Shown here: one piece after another, positions 1-10,525 of the stretch
Numbering within the stretch: position 1 is the first letter of the stretch
Layout of the letters: each line of letters begins with the position of its first letter
Assembly: GCF_000499385.1 (NCBI RefSeq)
Contig: NW_013654360.1
Coordinates: 1 to 24,750 of the forward strand
DNA from: Eimeria necatrix
Lineage: Eukaryota; Apicomplexa; Conoidasida; Eucoccidiorida; Eimeriidae
Length of the DNA stretch: 24,750 bases
Reading direction: 5' to 3'
Notes under the pieces: model-generated
What the model was told of the DNA's origin: nothing
Database searches by the model: none
Seen by the model: the letters and a program-made list of their open reading frames with translations, nothing else
Position numbers and translations under genes: made by a program

Positions 1-579
1 GTAAGGTCTAGTAGTATGCGTTACAAAAATAGCTCCAGCCACTTGAGACGCTACCATATGCAACACTCACTTTACGAGATGATGTGCGCCGCTGCAGGCG
101 CGTCTGGCGTAGCAACACCAGAATAAAGGCACAATACGTGATTCGCGCACAAATATCCACATGCCCTCTAACGACACGAAAGCTCTTCTTTCGCTTCGAC
201 GCATATTCAGCCCAAAGTCACAGTCTCGCCAGTGCGCCTTAAGAGTGCTCAAACGAGCTGAAGCTCTGTACAATTGAGGCACTCTACCTTTTCGGCAAGC
301 GCACTCTTGAATATGTGACTCACTCTCTGTGTGTTGGCAGAAATTATTGAATCGACAAGCTCCAGTTTTGCGCAACGCAAACTGTAAACAGCTTCGTGCG
401 TCACAGCCTCCTCGTTTCACTGCTTTCAACTGATGCGTTTGCGGTGCACTAAGCTCAGAAGGGCTACTTCTCCAATGCGCAGATAGTGGTGCAAACGTTA
501 CTGATGAATGATCTACCAGTGCAACAGGCAACTTTAGGAATCCGTCCGTGGCTACGATGACTTGCTTGCATGTCTATAC
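1..579. other. Unassigned sequence left of the tandem duplication
   Basis: No recognisable gene, RNA or repeat was found. The longest open stretch is on the minus strand (531 down to 67, 154 codons). It has no ATG at its start (the first codon is TTG), no recognisable motif and a Cys/Arg-rich composition with no obvious domain pattern. I treat it as probably fortuitous, although an internal exon cannot be excluded. No simple-sequence repeat or strong base skew is visible. Confidence 0.6.
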
Positions 580-1149
580 TTTGGCATCATGCATGTTTCC
601 AGCTGGCCCGCTCCTACGTGAGCCGGTGCGTTAACAAAAGTTCACTGTGTTACTCTGAAGCGTTCATGAGAATGTTTGTTTCGGGTGTTTTACCTGCAGT
701 GCACGTTGCCAGTCGTGTAAGGCGGGGATCTGTTGCTGTTTCTCGCAATGACAAGAAACATTTACGACACGGCATGGTAAGACTTGAACAGTTCACGTGC
801 GTAGCTCGTAATAACGGAAAATGTCCCTTCGAAAACTTTCACAGTGCATGCTGCTCCAGCAAATTTTGGCATCATGCATGTTTCCAGCTGGCCCGCTCCT
901 ACGTGAGCCGGTGCGTTAACAAAAGTTCACTGTGTTGCTCTGAAGCGTTCATGAGAATGTTTGTTTCGGGTGTTTTACCTGCAGTGCACGTTGCCAGTCG
1001 TGTAAGGCGGGGATCTGTTGTTGTTTCTCGCAATGACAAGAAACATTTACGACACGGCATGGTAAGACTTGGACAGTTCACGTGCGTACCTCGTAATAAC
1101 GGAAAATGTCCCTTCGAAAACTTTCACAGTGCATGCTGCTCCAGCAAAT
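580..1149. repeat. 285-bp tandem duplication, two copies
   Basis: Two head-to-tail copies lie at 580-864 and 865-1149 with an exact period of 285 bp. They differ at only four sites (652/937 A-G, 736/1021 C-T, 787/1072 A-G, 804/1089 G-C), so 281 of 285 bases match, and there are no gaps. Because 285 is divisible by three, one plus-strand frame stays open through both copies (570-1169, 199 codons). All four differences change the amino acid in that frame, which gives no sign of protein-level constraint. The simplest reading is a recent non-coding segmental duplication, with the long ORF as a by-product. Both copies contain the short palindromic motif TGCATG twice. I found no further copy in the window. 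Confidence 0.97.
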
Positions 1150-2919
1150 ATGAAATTGTTTTGAAATGAGATAATTATCCAGCTTGGACCCACGAATACT
1201 GGAAAAAACGTGGTTCGGATGTAGCTTAGGCAAACGGGCCTGGAGACTGTTTATTTGCCAACATTGGATATCTGACATGCGGCGCACGTCCTGTCGATAA
1301 ATAAATTTCCTTACATCAACAAGCATTTACACTTAACACAGGGGTTCAGTTAATTAACCGGGATACTGGTCAACGATGCCAGCGACTTTTGCTGTGGAGG
1401 GAAGAATTCGGAAATGCGTGTTTTCATGTGGACCATTGCACTCCCCTACGCCTGTGCCATAATATGACTTGCATAAGCCGGTCCTAAAGGTATTCTAGGG
1501 AGTTGCACGCAAGGCACAGGGAAATGCAAGCGCCACAAAAGCCTGTGCTGTGTTTGTCCTGGTATATTTAGGGAGCAAGCGGCCTCAGAAACATTGACTT
1601 TTTGGCGTTGAGCACCAAGAGCCACGCGTCAGTAAGGAAACGGGAATAAATTGCAAGCAAGCCGGCAGGTGCTGTCGCTAATGTGTACTGCACATTTTGA
1701 AAGATTTGCATATATTTTTCATTCAGGACACACAACGCCTTCATTTTCTATACAGTGCGCATTTTTCGCGGCCTGCGAATTCCGAGTTGGGCATTTTGAA
1801 GTAGTACTGGCAGCGAGAACTGAAACTGAAAGTAGGGGTGCTCCATTGTTCCCACTTACACTCCGATACGTTGCTTTCACAGCCTTGTACAACGGGCAAA
1901 TAGGCAAGCTCGAGCGAAAGGCACTTGTTAATTCTATACCGACTAATCATGTTAATAAGCATTATGCTTTCTGGCTTCCTTGAGTCTTTCAGTCCACAGA
2001 GGTACATGGATTTCGTAGCATGCGTCTACGGTCACGAAGTAAACCAACGAATTTTGATAAACTGCAATTCACGTCTCACCTCGGACTTAAATTTTATAAA
2101 GGTTTAGCGCTGTATTCACATCCTCAAAATGCTTGACATGAGTATGACTCCGTATGGTTGGTCTTACAATAGCAGCTGCACTATCACCCTATCGTTCTGC
2201 GTAAAGCTCTCGTAGATGCATTCTGATAATAATGTTTTGCTGTATAACACACTGTCTGGCCTCGCACATTTGCAAAAGGTCATCCAGGCAGTCTCCCGAC
2301 TACAGTACGTTCTTGTTCTTATTGAGAAAGTATTTATAAGCATGAGTATATTGGGCGTCAGAGTTCCCGAGCGTATGTTTCCTGCCTAGTAGTCCTGCGT
2401 CAATAGTTTTGACGGCCAAAATTCTATAATAAGGATACTTCACAGTTTCTGGTGAGGTGTTGGGTGCATCGCCTGCGATAAGATTAATCTTGCAAGGAGC
2501 GTTATGTTTTTCTGTTGCTGTGTGCACTGCCATTGTTAATGTGTCACTAGTAGAAAAATTGCGCATTCTATTGTGGTAGCTCAATTTGGTAGCACTCTCA
2601 ACGTGCCCCTCAATACAACTGCATGACGCTACACAAAGGCTGCGTAGCATCGGTATGGCTTGGCACGAATTGATAAGCAAATCGTAGCACTAATCTCACT
2701 TTCTGCTTGGCATACGCATTTAACTTCTGATGTGAATTTTCAGTGTTCGGAGGAGTTGATGATGAAAAACAGCACAGAACGGCACACAACTAAAACCATC
2801 GGCGACCTCAAATGCTGCCTTCTGTGCTTTCTCTGTAGCGAAAGGGTAGAACTGGATATGAGTAACCTACATTGTTTTTGTGGCATGTGGTAGTTCAACA
2901 ACGGATGGCACAGAGTGCA
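1150..2919. other. Unassigned single-copy sequence
   Basis: Nothing recognisable was found here. Open stretches are short and lie on both strands: 110 codons at 1651-1983 plus and 126 codons at 2300-2680 minus are the longest. Neither shows a known motif, and overlapping frames on the other strand are about as open. No tandem repeat or long inverted repeat was seen. Confidence 0.55.
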
Positions 2920-3360
2920 CTAGCGCATCGTCTGAGCACAGTTCAGATCAAGAACACAAACGAGCAAGCCATAGCGCGCGCGTACCTTGATGCCAGTTGC
3001 AGCACCAGGAAAATTACATATCACTCGTATTATCAAAATGGCAATCCCAATCCGGAACCACTTAAAACCAACTGCCACAAGCACCAAAACGCTAACACAC
3101 GCAATGACAAAAGAATGTTGTCTAAGGTAATGGTTTCCTATATGTGACGTTATTGAGCAGCAAAGCAAAAAGTACATGCAGCTATTAGCAGGTGTGCACA
3201 ACCTTTCCAGTTGTCCCATTGCGTCGATCTGGCTCGAATTATTGCTTACTACAATGCTGGTACTGCTTTGTACGTCGGCGCTCTGCTGCAACCTTGTCTT
3301 CTGGATCGTAGCAGTAAATACATTGCACGCAACACCCAAATTTCCGGCCGAAATATTCAC
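2920..3360 (-). CDS. Candidate exon or ORF with paired hydrophobic segments
   Basis: The open frame is 146 codons and has no initial ATG: the first in-frame codon shown is GTG, and the first internal Met is near residue 48. Residues 1-60 are polar and rich in Ser, Asn and Gln. Residues 84-99 and 104-116 are strongly hydrophobic with a short basic break (KWFR) between them, like a membrane hairpin or one long membrane segment. A shorter hydrophobic patch lies near residues 62-70. No family was recognised. If real, this would more likely be an internal exon of a membrane protein than a complete gene. Codon-level evidence is lacking and a random ORF of this length is plausible in a window this size. 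Confidence 0.13.
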   Translation of the reverse strand: MNISAGNLGVACNVFTATIQKTRLQQSADVQSSTSIVVSNNSSQIDAMGQLERLCTPANSCMYFLLCCSITSHIGNHYLRQHSFVIACVSVLVLVAVGFKWFRIGIAILIIRVICNFPGAATGIKVRARYGLLVCVLDLNCAQTMR

Positions 3361-3446
3361 ACATGCAAGAGTGCAACGAGCATTACGACCGGAAAATTTA
3401 ATATTTCAAATTGAGTTGGTGGCTATTATATAATAGAGTTGGAACA

Positions 3447-3472
3447 ATAGATCATATGCATAGATCATATAC
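3447..3472. repeat. 13-bp tandem repeat, two units
   Basis: ATAGATCATATGC (3447-3459) is followed directly by ATAGATCATATAC (3460-3472), with 12 of 13 bases identical. It is a small local duplication in AT-rich sequence with no evident function. The ATCATATG core is close to palindromic. Confidence 0.9.
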
Positions 3473-4830
3473 CTAGCAGCGTTGGTCTTCGCCGGACTCG
3501 CAATATTCATCGAGTTACGAGAAAACAGCGAGACAATCAAATTCACGTCACAGACATCACAAGCAAGCGTGAGCTTTATGTGGCTTCAGAATCGAATAAA
3601 GAATAAAAAGAAGCGTTCAGCTCAGGCTTTACAGGCTTTGAAAGAAACATCAACATGCGTCAGTGGCCGCGCTGAAATTCATCTCACCAGTTGCGAAGCC
3701 AATAACGAGACTGCTCATGTCCCAATAATGAAACAAACCTAAGCCTTTTGTGAGCGTATCAGGGGCTACTAAATATGATTACGCACGAGAACTACAGGCG
3801 TGGTTGACATAGAGCATGTTGTGGGATGGATGCTGCTGTTATACTAGAAGGCGTGTCATGCACTAGAGTCTGAACTCTACGGAATGACAGGTGAACAATT
3901 CATGCAAAACAGAACTAATGAACTGAAACCAGGTGCATAGAAACAGTTGATTGCGCATCTGCAAGCACAGCTGTTCACATACACGTGCTCCGCCCTTCAC
4001 AGGCTTTTACTGTGGGCCACAAAAATGAAGCTGTCAGGTGCTGAGCGCTACCTGCTGAAAATGTTGAGAAATAGCTCATTTCACACTCAAAGGCAGCACT
4101 GTGAAGAACGTTATTATTAGTCTCGACACGAAGAACAAGCTACTTCGCTCATGAAAAACAGGATGACTGCACCGATAACGCAGCTTACAAAAGGATAGAA
4201 AAATATACATGGCAGGACATTGTAATGGGCCTAATTAGCGAGCCTCCACGCACTTTATTTGGACAGCAACCAGTATTTGGCCGTTGCAAGCATCCCAACG
4301 CTGTCGTGATATCCCGAATTGCTGCTTCTTGAAAACCAGTGATCCACACAGTCATACTATGCAAAGTGTAATTGTCCAGTTTGTCTTTTATGTCTGGAAA
4401 ATGCATGTCTCAAATGGGAAGTTGAAAAGGGAAAACGCACTGTCTTAAGGTCCACGGAAAATATACCGGCGCAAGAATATCGTAAAGCTGAGACAAACGA
4501 AAAGACATCGGTTACACCAAAAACCGTTTTCTGCATTCCAGTAGCAAGAATCATGCTCATAATTTTCTTGCTGCTGGATTCGATTCTGTTTGCACACCAG
4601 AGAGATCTTTTCCACAGAGCCGCGTCTCTTCTTTTTGTCTCATTATACATAGACACTGTGGGGCGTATTGCACTCGCTCCTCTACTCTCAGAATGTCGCA
4701 TCAATCAGTGACCGCGCCAACGTAAATCACGTGTCTGCATACTGAAGCGGCTGCTTCGACTCTGCAAAGTCTATCAAGTGCTTGACTCGCGTCTCATAAG
4801 AAGCCTTTCACTCCTTACCTTCGGCGTAGA

Positions 4831-4860
4831 AGTGCAAGGACAAAAAAACGTCCTTGCGCT
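4831..4860. repeat. 11-bp stem hairpin with A-rich loop
   Basis: AGTGCAAGGAC (4831-4841) and GTCCTTGCGCT (4850-4860) form an 11-bp stem with a single G-T pair, around an 8-base loop AAAAAAAC. It is the strongest short inverted repeat I found by eye. It does not sit next to a supported gene, so I do not call it a terminator. A stem of this size can occur by chance about once in a window this long. Confidence 0.85.
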
Positions 4861-5601
4861 GTAAAACATTTTTCATATTGTGAATCGTCTGTCTCTTATC
4901 CTTCTTTGCGTTATCACTTCAGCAACACAGCAGTCCTATATCGTCACAGTTAGTTGCTATGAAGCAAACGATTTGTGAAAATGTGACTTGAGCAAAACAA
5001 AATTCATATTGGTGATTAAGGGTTAGAGTAGGTAGAATTGCACAATTTGCAAGTATTTAGCAGCCTCCAAACCACCCAGTGGAAGTAATATATGTATACA
5101 ATTCTTGTTTATATTTGTACGCAACATGCATGAGATAATTCGCACACATTCATCACAAATTTTAATAGGTTTCTAAGTGACCAGCAAACGTCAGAGTGTA
5201 TATGACCTGCTGAAGCATGTGAAAAAAAGCTGGAGGTGCAGGATGTTTGCCAGCTCTACGAACCTATGCAAATAGCTTTCTCCTAACAACAAAGAATCGT
5301 TTTTCCTCTTTCTACTGCTTTTGAGTCATTTAGGAGAATCTGAGCAAGCCTGAAAGATAAAAGTGTGCATAACCTGTTCGTCATGCGTCCTTCATTTGTA
5401 GAATACTTGTTTCTCATGCGAACTTTTATTTTTGAATTTAGACTTGCACCCCAAGCGTTAATCTGAAAAAATTGCAGCAACTCGCAGAAAAAAACTACAG
5501 GGCAACAAAATTGATCTTTCCTGAATCGCCATGATGCCCCCATGAAAACCTTGCAAAATTTAGGCGAATTGCCATTGTTTCTTTAGAACTCTTGATCAAC
5601 C

Positions 5602-6030
5602 CTAGAGCTCAGCATAGTCATTGTTGTAGTTGGCTGAGTTCTTAGAAGGCAGAAGGTGAATAACATAGTCAAGCAAACTTGTAGCAAACAACTTTTTCTC
5701 GCCCAGTCGCGACTCCGAATTTTGAAGTGGCGATGAACTCCCCATGGAGCCAGAGTTGAACAGCTTCCCTAAGCTACTGCGCTTTATGAGGCTCGTGTTT
5801 GCACGCCCTCTTGCCAAACCTGGAGCTAGAGCTCTTTGAATGGCATCTCGCGCACTTTCTAAAGGTTCGTAGGCTACCAACAAGAGCGTTTTGCTGCGTC
5901 GCCTCAAAAAAAGACGAAGGCAACAGCGAGCGAAAGCTCGTCTATTGACTAGTTTGTACGTGGACATGGCCGGACCCAGATTTCTTTGCGCATAAAGCTC
6001 ACTCTCTGTAAATTGATTTCCCACTGCCAT
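5602..6030 (-). CDS. Candidate exon or small ORF, unknown protein
   Basis: The ORF has 142 codons from an ATG at 6028-6030 to a TAG at 5602-5604. The frame stays open upstream to 6075, where a TAA overlaps an acceptor-like tract (minus-strand TTTTCTAAG, ending at 6075), so the open stretch begins just past a possible 3' splice site. The product would be hydrophilic and mixed. It has an Arg-rich stretch near residues 29-46 (RR, then RLFLRRRSK), an Ala/Arg segment near residues 59-77 and a Ser/Asn-rich tail ending NDYAEL. The composition looks more protein-like than most frames here, but no domain was recognised. It could be the 3'-terminal exon of a minus-strand gene. Chance is a serious alternative. 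Confidence 0.22.
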   Translation of the reverse strand: MAVGNQFTESELYAQRNLGPAMSTYKLVNRRAFARCCLRLFLRRRSKTLLLVAYEPLESARDAIQRALAPGLARGRANTSLIKRSSLGKLFNSGSMGSSSPLQNSESRLGEKKLFATSLLDYVIHLLPSKNSANYNNDYAEL

Positions 6031-6201
6031 ATGGACGGGCTGGTGGAAAATCTCAGCATCATCTTTCGAGCTAGCTTAGAAAACGCTCACCAGCCTTCCA
6101 TCCCAAACTTTCCTCGACAAAGGCAAAGGCAAGCGCAGTATCACAACTGCATATGTGCAGAAGTCTTATAGGATATGCTCATGCACTGACATCACAGAGT
6201 T

Positions 6202-6645
6202 GTGTGTTTGCTCTGGCCTGTGTCGAAAAGGGTTTGGAAAGCCACAGCTTTTAACTCCACGACCTGTAATCAGCACCACGGCCCACGCAACGGGAAAAAT
6301 ATCCCAGCTTCAAGGTTGGCACCTCAGAAGCATCCGCGTTTACCTGTAACAAACGGTATTTGTATCACTTGTCGAACGCAACTACAACATGTGCAGAAAG
6401 TCGATTCCAGAAATGTTTTCGTAGAACACAATTATGGCTTGGAATTGTCTTGTCATATGGTAGTGTGGTCCTCAGCTACGTTCGCTCCCCTGACAGCATT
6501 TGAAGATAAACATAGAGTGTACGCCCGAATATTCCACGCAGCAAACACGCGCTTATTCCAAAACTCCAAATATTCCGAATGTTTGCCTGGCTGGAAAGCG
6601 AACCTTGATGGTGCATTTTCCTTCCATGGGCCGCCGGTTGTGTAG
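6202..6645 (+). CDS. Weak candidate exon, unknown protein
   Basis: The frame is open for 147 codons between stops at 6187 and 6643. The first start-like codon is GTG, so there is no convincing initiation site. The C-terminal 70 residues have a balanced, protein-like mix with several aromatics (FEDKHRVYARIF and similar) and end GPPVV. No domain was recognised. It is divergent from the candidate at 5602-6030 on the other strand. I list it only because it is one of the longest open stretches in the window. Confidence 0.1.
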   Translation: MCLLWPVSKRVWKATAFNSTTCNQHHGPRNGKNIPASRLAPQKHPRLPVTNGICITCRTQLQHVQKVDSRNVFVEHNYGLELSCHMVVWSSATFAPLTAFEDKHRVYARIFHAANTRLFQNSKYSECLPGWKANLDGAFSFHGPPVV

Positions 6646-9600
6646 TGGCGCAAGTAGCAATCCACTAAATTTGTACTCTTGAGAGCGTACTAGTGCTCGG
6701 CAAGTTACGTGTCAATGTTGACACTGTGTGGCCGCACATTGCCAAGCAGTGGAGAACAACTGTCTTTTTAAGCCAGTCAACAAACATCGGTTCAAAAAAG
6801 ACTTCTTCAACCAGAAAGAAGAAACCATGTAGAAAATCTAGGGACTACTTATTGCTTGCTTCGGGGCGGACTACAGCCATGCCCAGCACCTCTTGCATTC
6901 GCCCCAAAATACCTTCAGTAAGTGTTGGCAATGCGATTCGTAATAATCTGGGGGGCTAAAGAGGCTTACAGGCTGTCAGTTCAAGATCCGTTTCCCAAAC
7001 CCCTCACCGGAAGCATTACGAAAGGCGACGCCGCTCCGCTGTAAGTGCTCACAGAATTATCACACTCAAATTCTGCCTGTTTTCTACCGAACCATGCATA
7101 AGACAGTTGCCATGCGCTGTGGCGTACAAAAGATACGTTTCGCTGCAAGCACTTCATTTGTTACCGATTTAGAAAACAGCTACTGGCTGTAAAGACTACA
7201 AGGCTTGCTATATTATTGTGAACCAAATACGAGAAAGCAAACATGATTCAATCTCTATTTACTTTTTATAGATGGGCGAGCAGTTTTAAAGAGCAAACGT
7301 TGCGCTTGAGAGACCGGCGTTTATTTAATGACCGTATAAGGCAAATTTCATGTAATGTTCCTAAGAGTAGGTAGGAGGAGCGCCCTGATAGCAACTACAG
7401 TGATGCGCATGTCATGCGTCCTTTGGCTTGTCAGATGATTCACAATGCGCAGGTCGTTTAACGTCATAATACAGCCTTGTAATATGGCTTGCCATTGCTT
7501 GATCTTGTTGGGGAAAAAAGCCTATGTGTATCCAGTTGTTCCGCGGATTTCCGCTGCGCACTCGCTGAGTTCATAAACACATCGCCAATGTTGCATTTGT
7601 CCGCTAACAAGCCCAAAACGGGGACATATTTTCTTTTGATGTGCCTTGATGACCTCATTGTTCCGAAAATGTTCTTTTGTAAACGCATTTTCGCATCGCC
7701 ATTGCTCGACCATTTGGCTAAAAGGGTAGCAGTGCCTGGAACGATATTGTACAACGCGCCACGTGGAGGTATACAGCTTTGGATATTTCTAGACTTTTGG
7801 AAGTAGGTTCAGAGTCGTTATCTGCTCCAGCGTGCCAGACATAGATTTGTTGCACATCAGCCGCACGTCCTGGCAGTTCAGGTTACCTGACAACTGTCAC
7901 GCATCATAACCACATCATCATAACCACACGTCAGCGTTTGATTGCTGAACAGGATGTAGCACAAAGCCGTAGCAAAGCCCTTTCGAAGTGAAGGTGCTGA
8001 CATCTTCTTCCGAACACCGCACTTCGCATATGACTATTGTAGCTCAGCAAACACACGATCTAACAGCAATGTAACTTTTTGTTCGATCCTACAGTTGCAC
8101 GCAGTACTGGTGATTTTAAAAAATGCAGGTGCTTGAATGATCATAACTCAACCGGATAAAATATCACTGTCCATTCCACGATGTACAATGAAGAATAAAA
8201 GCGGTAAAGAACTTTCCGTGCACAAATTGCGTTGAAGCAACGGCGCGGTGAAAAAACATTTTGCGTAGTCACCATTAGGGCCTTTGCACGTTCCGTCAGT
8301 AACACGAAGAAGTCTTTTCAGTCCCCTGATCTAGCCGGGTTTTAGCAGCGGCCATACCTGTTGCGCCAAGCCTATTCTGCAAATAAAGAAACTTCATAGG
8401 TCTAACGATGAAAGCTAGCAACACCAAGCTGAACAGCTTATGTGAACTTTGGCGTCTGCATGTACTTTATTTCTGTATGTCGAGGCTTGCAAAAAAAATA
8501 CTGCTATCGCACTATGAAGTTCAACCCGTTTGTTTCTTTTTCCTACAGAACTGAACCTACTCCCTGGGGATTCCGTGAGTTCTGTTTCTCGGCCGTGTAA
8601 TATCGGAATAAAATTTTCATTTTAGGACTTAACCAAGTGGTACCGTGAGCTCGGCTTAATTAAAGCTGGTCGTGCAGTGTGCAATAGTCGTATTTAATTC
8701 GTAGGGAGTACAGGCTAGCGCATCGGCAGCGCCGTTAACGCAGCCATCACTTGTTGTGATAGTCTGCCTCACAAAGCATTGTAAAAGTATCCAGCGCTGT
8801 TATTTCATCATCTGAGGATCTAAATGAAGTGACTAGCTGATACAATTCATCCAGATTCACACGTATCAACCCGGTATTTCTCAATTCAACAACTCTACCA
8901 CAACCGCCATTTCGTGATACCTGAATATTCATTCAACTCTCAAGTTCTCCAAAGAGTAGTGCTTGCAGCCACATCTTAGGATCCCATACGTCAGCTTTTT
9001 CACGCACGTTCTTCGAAAAGGCCAAGGTTATCCACAGTTCTAGCCACCCTTCCATTCATGAATCATTCATATGCTAATACATATGGCATTCTATGTAACT
9101 GAAAATGAACTCAAACCGTCTCTAGGGTTAACGCAGAGGGCGGGACGCTCCACAGCCCTAGAACAGAATTCATATTGGCACTGTAAACAGATTGTTTAAA
9201 TGAGTCTGCATTTTTCTAAAGGGCGCCTGCAGGCTATGAATCAAACACGACGCGGTCGAAGCGAATACAAAGAACTGCATCCAATTCGAGATTCTGTACA
9301 CGACGGTGCTCCAAATATTAAGTACTCAATATTTCAAGGCAGTACGAACACAGAAGACGCATTGGGTTTAACACCCACGCGAAAGTGTAACATTCTTTGT
9401 TCAATTCTTGGCTTTCTTGGTGCGTGATTCACACACATCCTGCGTGGTAAGCAAGCCACTTGAATGATCAGTATGACGGTAGTCTAGCTCAGCAAGCCTT
9501 TCGCCTAGATGATTTTTTCATGGCACATTATAACGGTTTTTCTACACGTACCCGCGTTACAACTTATATTCTGAGGCCGGTGTCCTGGTCCATGGCGCGC

Positions 9601-9967
9601 TAGATATCGAGAAATGGTCATTGCAGTTAATGCTAGGCGAGAACCATTGGTTACGAATTTAACACATACAGAGCATTGGCTCCTATCAATTGTCTTCTTC
9701 ACCACAAACATGCGACTGCCGAAAAAATTGCGGTACCACCACACCGACGACTTTTGGAGCTCCAATGTCACATAGGTGCCATGCCTTCGTCAGAGGCAAG
9801 CAACTTCTTGCATGTAGCGTACTTCCTGATTTTGCCGGAGAGCCGTGGGATCGAAGCTTTGTCTGAAGCTAAGGCAAAGGCAGTTTAATCTTCTATATGA
9901 AATCAAGAATCTGCACCTTACTTTCCGCAATGTAAGCAGTAGCACATGCAAACTAAGTCGATGCAAC
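6646..9967. other. Unassigned sequence, short ORFs only
   Basis: I found nothing that can be named. Open stretches are 105 codons or less, for example 7489-7806 plus, 7464-7754 minus, 6693-6959 plus, 9200-9427 plus (ATG start, polar product) and 9505-9771 minus. The last lies just downstream of the 9968-10525 candidate on the same strand and could be a further exon, without proof. A 14-bp tandem repeat (7902-7929) is listed separately. A perfect 6-bp palindromic arm pair around one base lies at 7878-7890 (TCAGGTTACCTGA). Confidence 0.5.
7902..7929. repeat. 14-bp tandem repeat, two units
   Basis: CATCATAACCACAT (7902-7915) is followed directly by CATCATAACCACAC (7916-7929), with 13 of 14 bases identical. 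It is a small slippage-type duplication with no evident function. Confidence 0.92.
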
Positions 9968-10525
9968 TTAACCTGCGCTTAGGAACGACCCGGTTACAAA
10001 AAGGCCACGATGTGCACGATGGATTTCAAACATTTCCATTAGACCAGCGTGCTCAATAGAATGCAAACTGAACTTCCTACTGTCATTTACGTTCATTCCT
10101 TGCACAACCGGCTGAGGGTGTTTATCGCGAACTGAGAAAACCGTATCATCAGTTAAGTATTTCAATTGAATTAAGCCATCATGAGCACCATGTGGCCTTA
10201 GACACAGCGCTAGATATTTGTGAGATAACGCTGACAACGAGAAGAGCTCTAGGTTAATAAGCTGACGCACAAGCTGGTTGATTACGCTATACGCTGCACA
10301 TGGGACTACGTTCTCTGGAAGAAAAAAACTGCGTTGAAAGTAGCTCAGGCCGGATGCTCCGATCAATAAAGTACCGCGACACACAAATACGTGCGATGCT
10401 GTAGCACGCAAATGAGTACGCCTTTTCAGCAGTAGCAGAAGAGAATTAGCACACCATGAACACGTTTGACATGCTATGAAGTCCGGTGTATACCCTAAGC
10501 TGCATAACATTGACAGTAAACACAT
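9968..10525 (-). CDS. Longest ORF outside the duplication, unknown protein
   Basis: The ORF has 185 codons from an ATG at 10523-10525 to a TAA at 9968-9970, with an in-frame TGA only four codons upstream of the ATG. The start context has A at -3. The first ~35 residues are Cys- and Leu-rich with a run of five Leu (possible signal or membrane segment, then KRR). The middle part, near residues 70-120, alternates hydrophobic and polar residues like a folded domain. No family was recognised. The stop overlaps a donor-like site (minus strand GCAG/GTTAAG, exon end at 9973), so this may be a first exon rather than a full gene. By my rough estimate from base composition, an ORF this long is expected by chance only about once in ten such windows. 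That is suggestive, not decisive. Confidence 0.28.
   Translation of the reverse strand: MCLLSMLCSLGYTPDFIACQTCSWCANSLLLLLKRRTHLRATASHVFVCRGTLLIGASGLSYFQRSFFLPENVVPCAAYSVINQLVRQLINLELFSLSALSHKYLALCLRPHGAHDGLIQLKYLTDDTVFSVRDKHPQPVVQGMNVNDSRKFSLHSIEHAGLMEMFEIHRAHRGLFVTGSFLSAG

Larger units (their letters stand above)
3361..5601. other. Unassigned sequence with a short tandem repeat and a hairpin
   Basis: No supportable gene was found. The longest open stretches are 115 codons at 4357-4704 minus and 86 codons at 3482-3742 plus and 5283-5543 minus, without recognisable motifs. The stretch holds a 13-bp tandem repeat at 3447-3472 and the hairpin at 4831-4860, both listed separately. Parts near 5080-5170 are more AT-rich than the surroundings. 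Confidence 0.55.

Noticed and set aside
67..531. 154-codon minus-strand ORF
   Set aside because: It has no ATG start, no motif, no splice-like border that I could see, and a length compatible with chance.
570..1169. 199-codon plus-strand ORF, the longest in the window
   Set aside because: It is produced by the 285-bp in-frame tandem duplication. A single unit would give only about 100 codons, and all four differences between copies are replacements, so there is no sign of protein constraint.
5390..7425. Shared short words such as GTCATGCGTCCTT near 5390 and 7412, or AATTCATATTGG near 5005 and 9170
   Set aside because: Matches of 12-13 bases are expected many times by chance in a window this long, and the flanks do not align.
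8033..8105. A-box-like TAGCTCAGC followed by B-box-like GTTCGATCC, suggesting a tRNA gene
   Set aside because: The spacing is about four bases too short and the acceptor, D and T stems do not pair.
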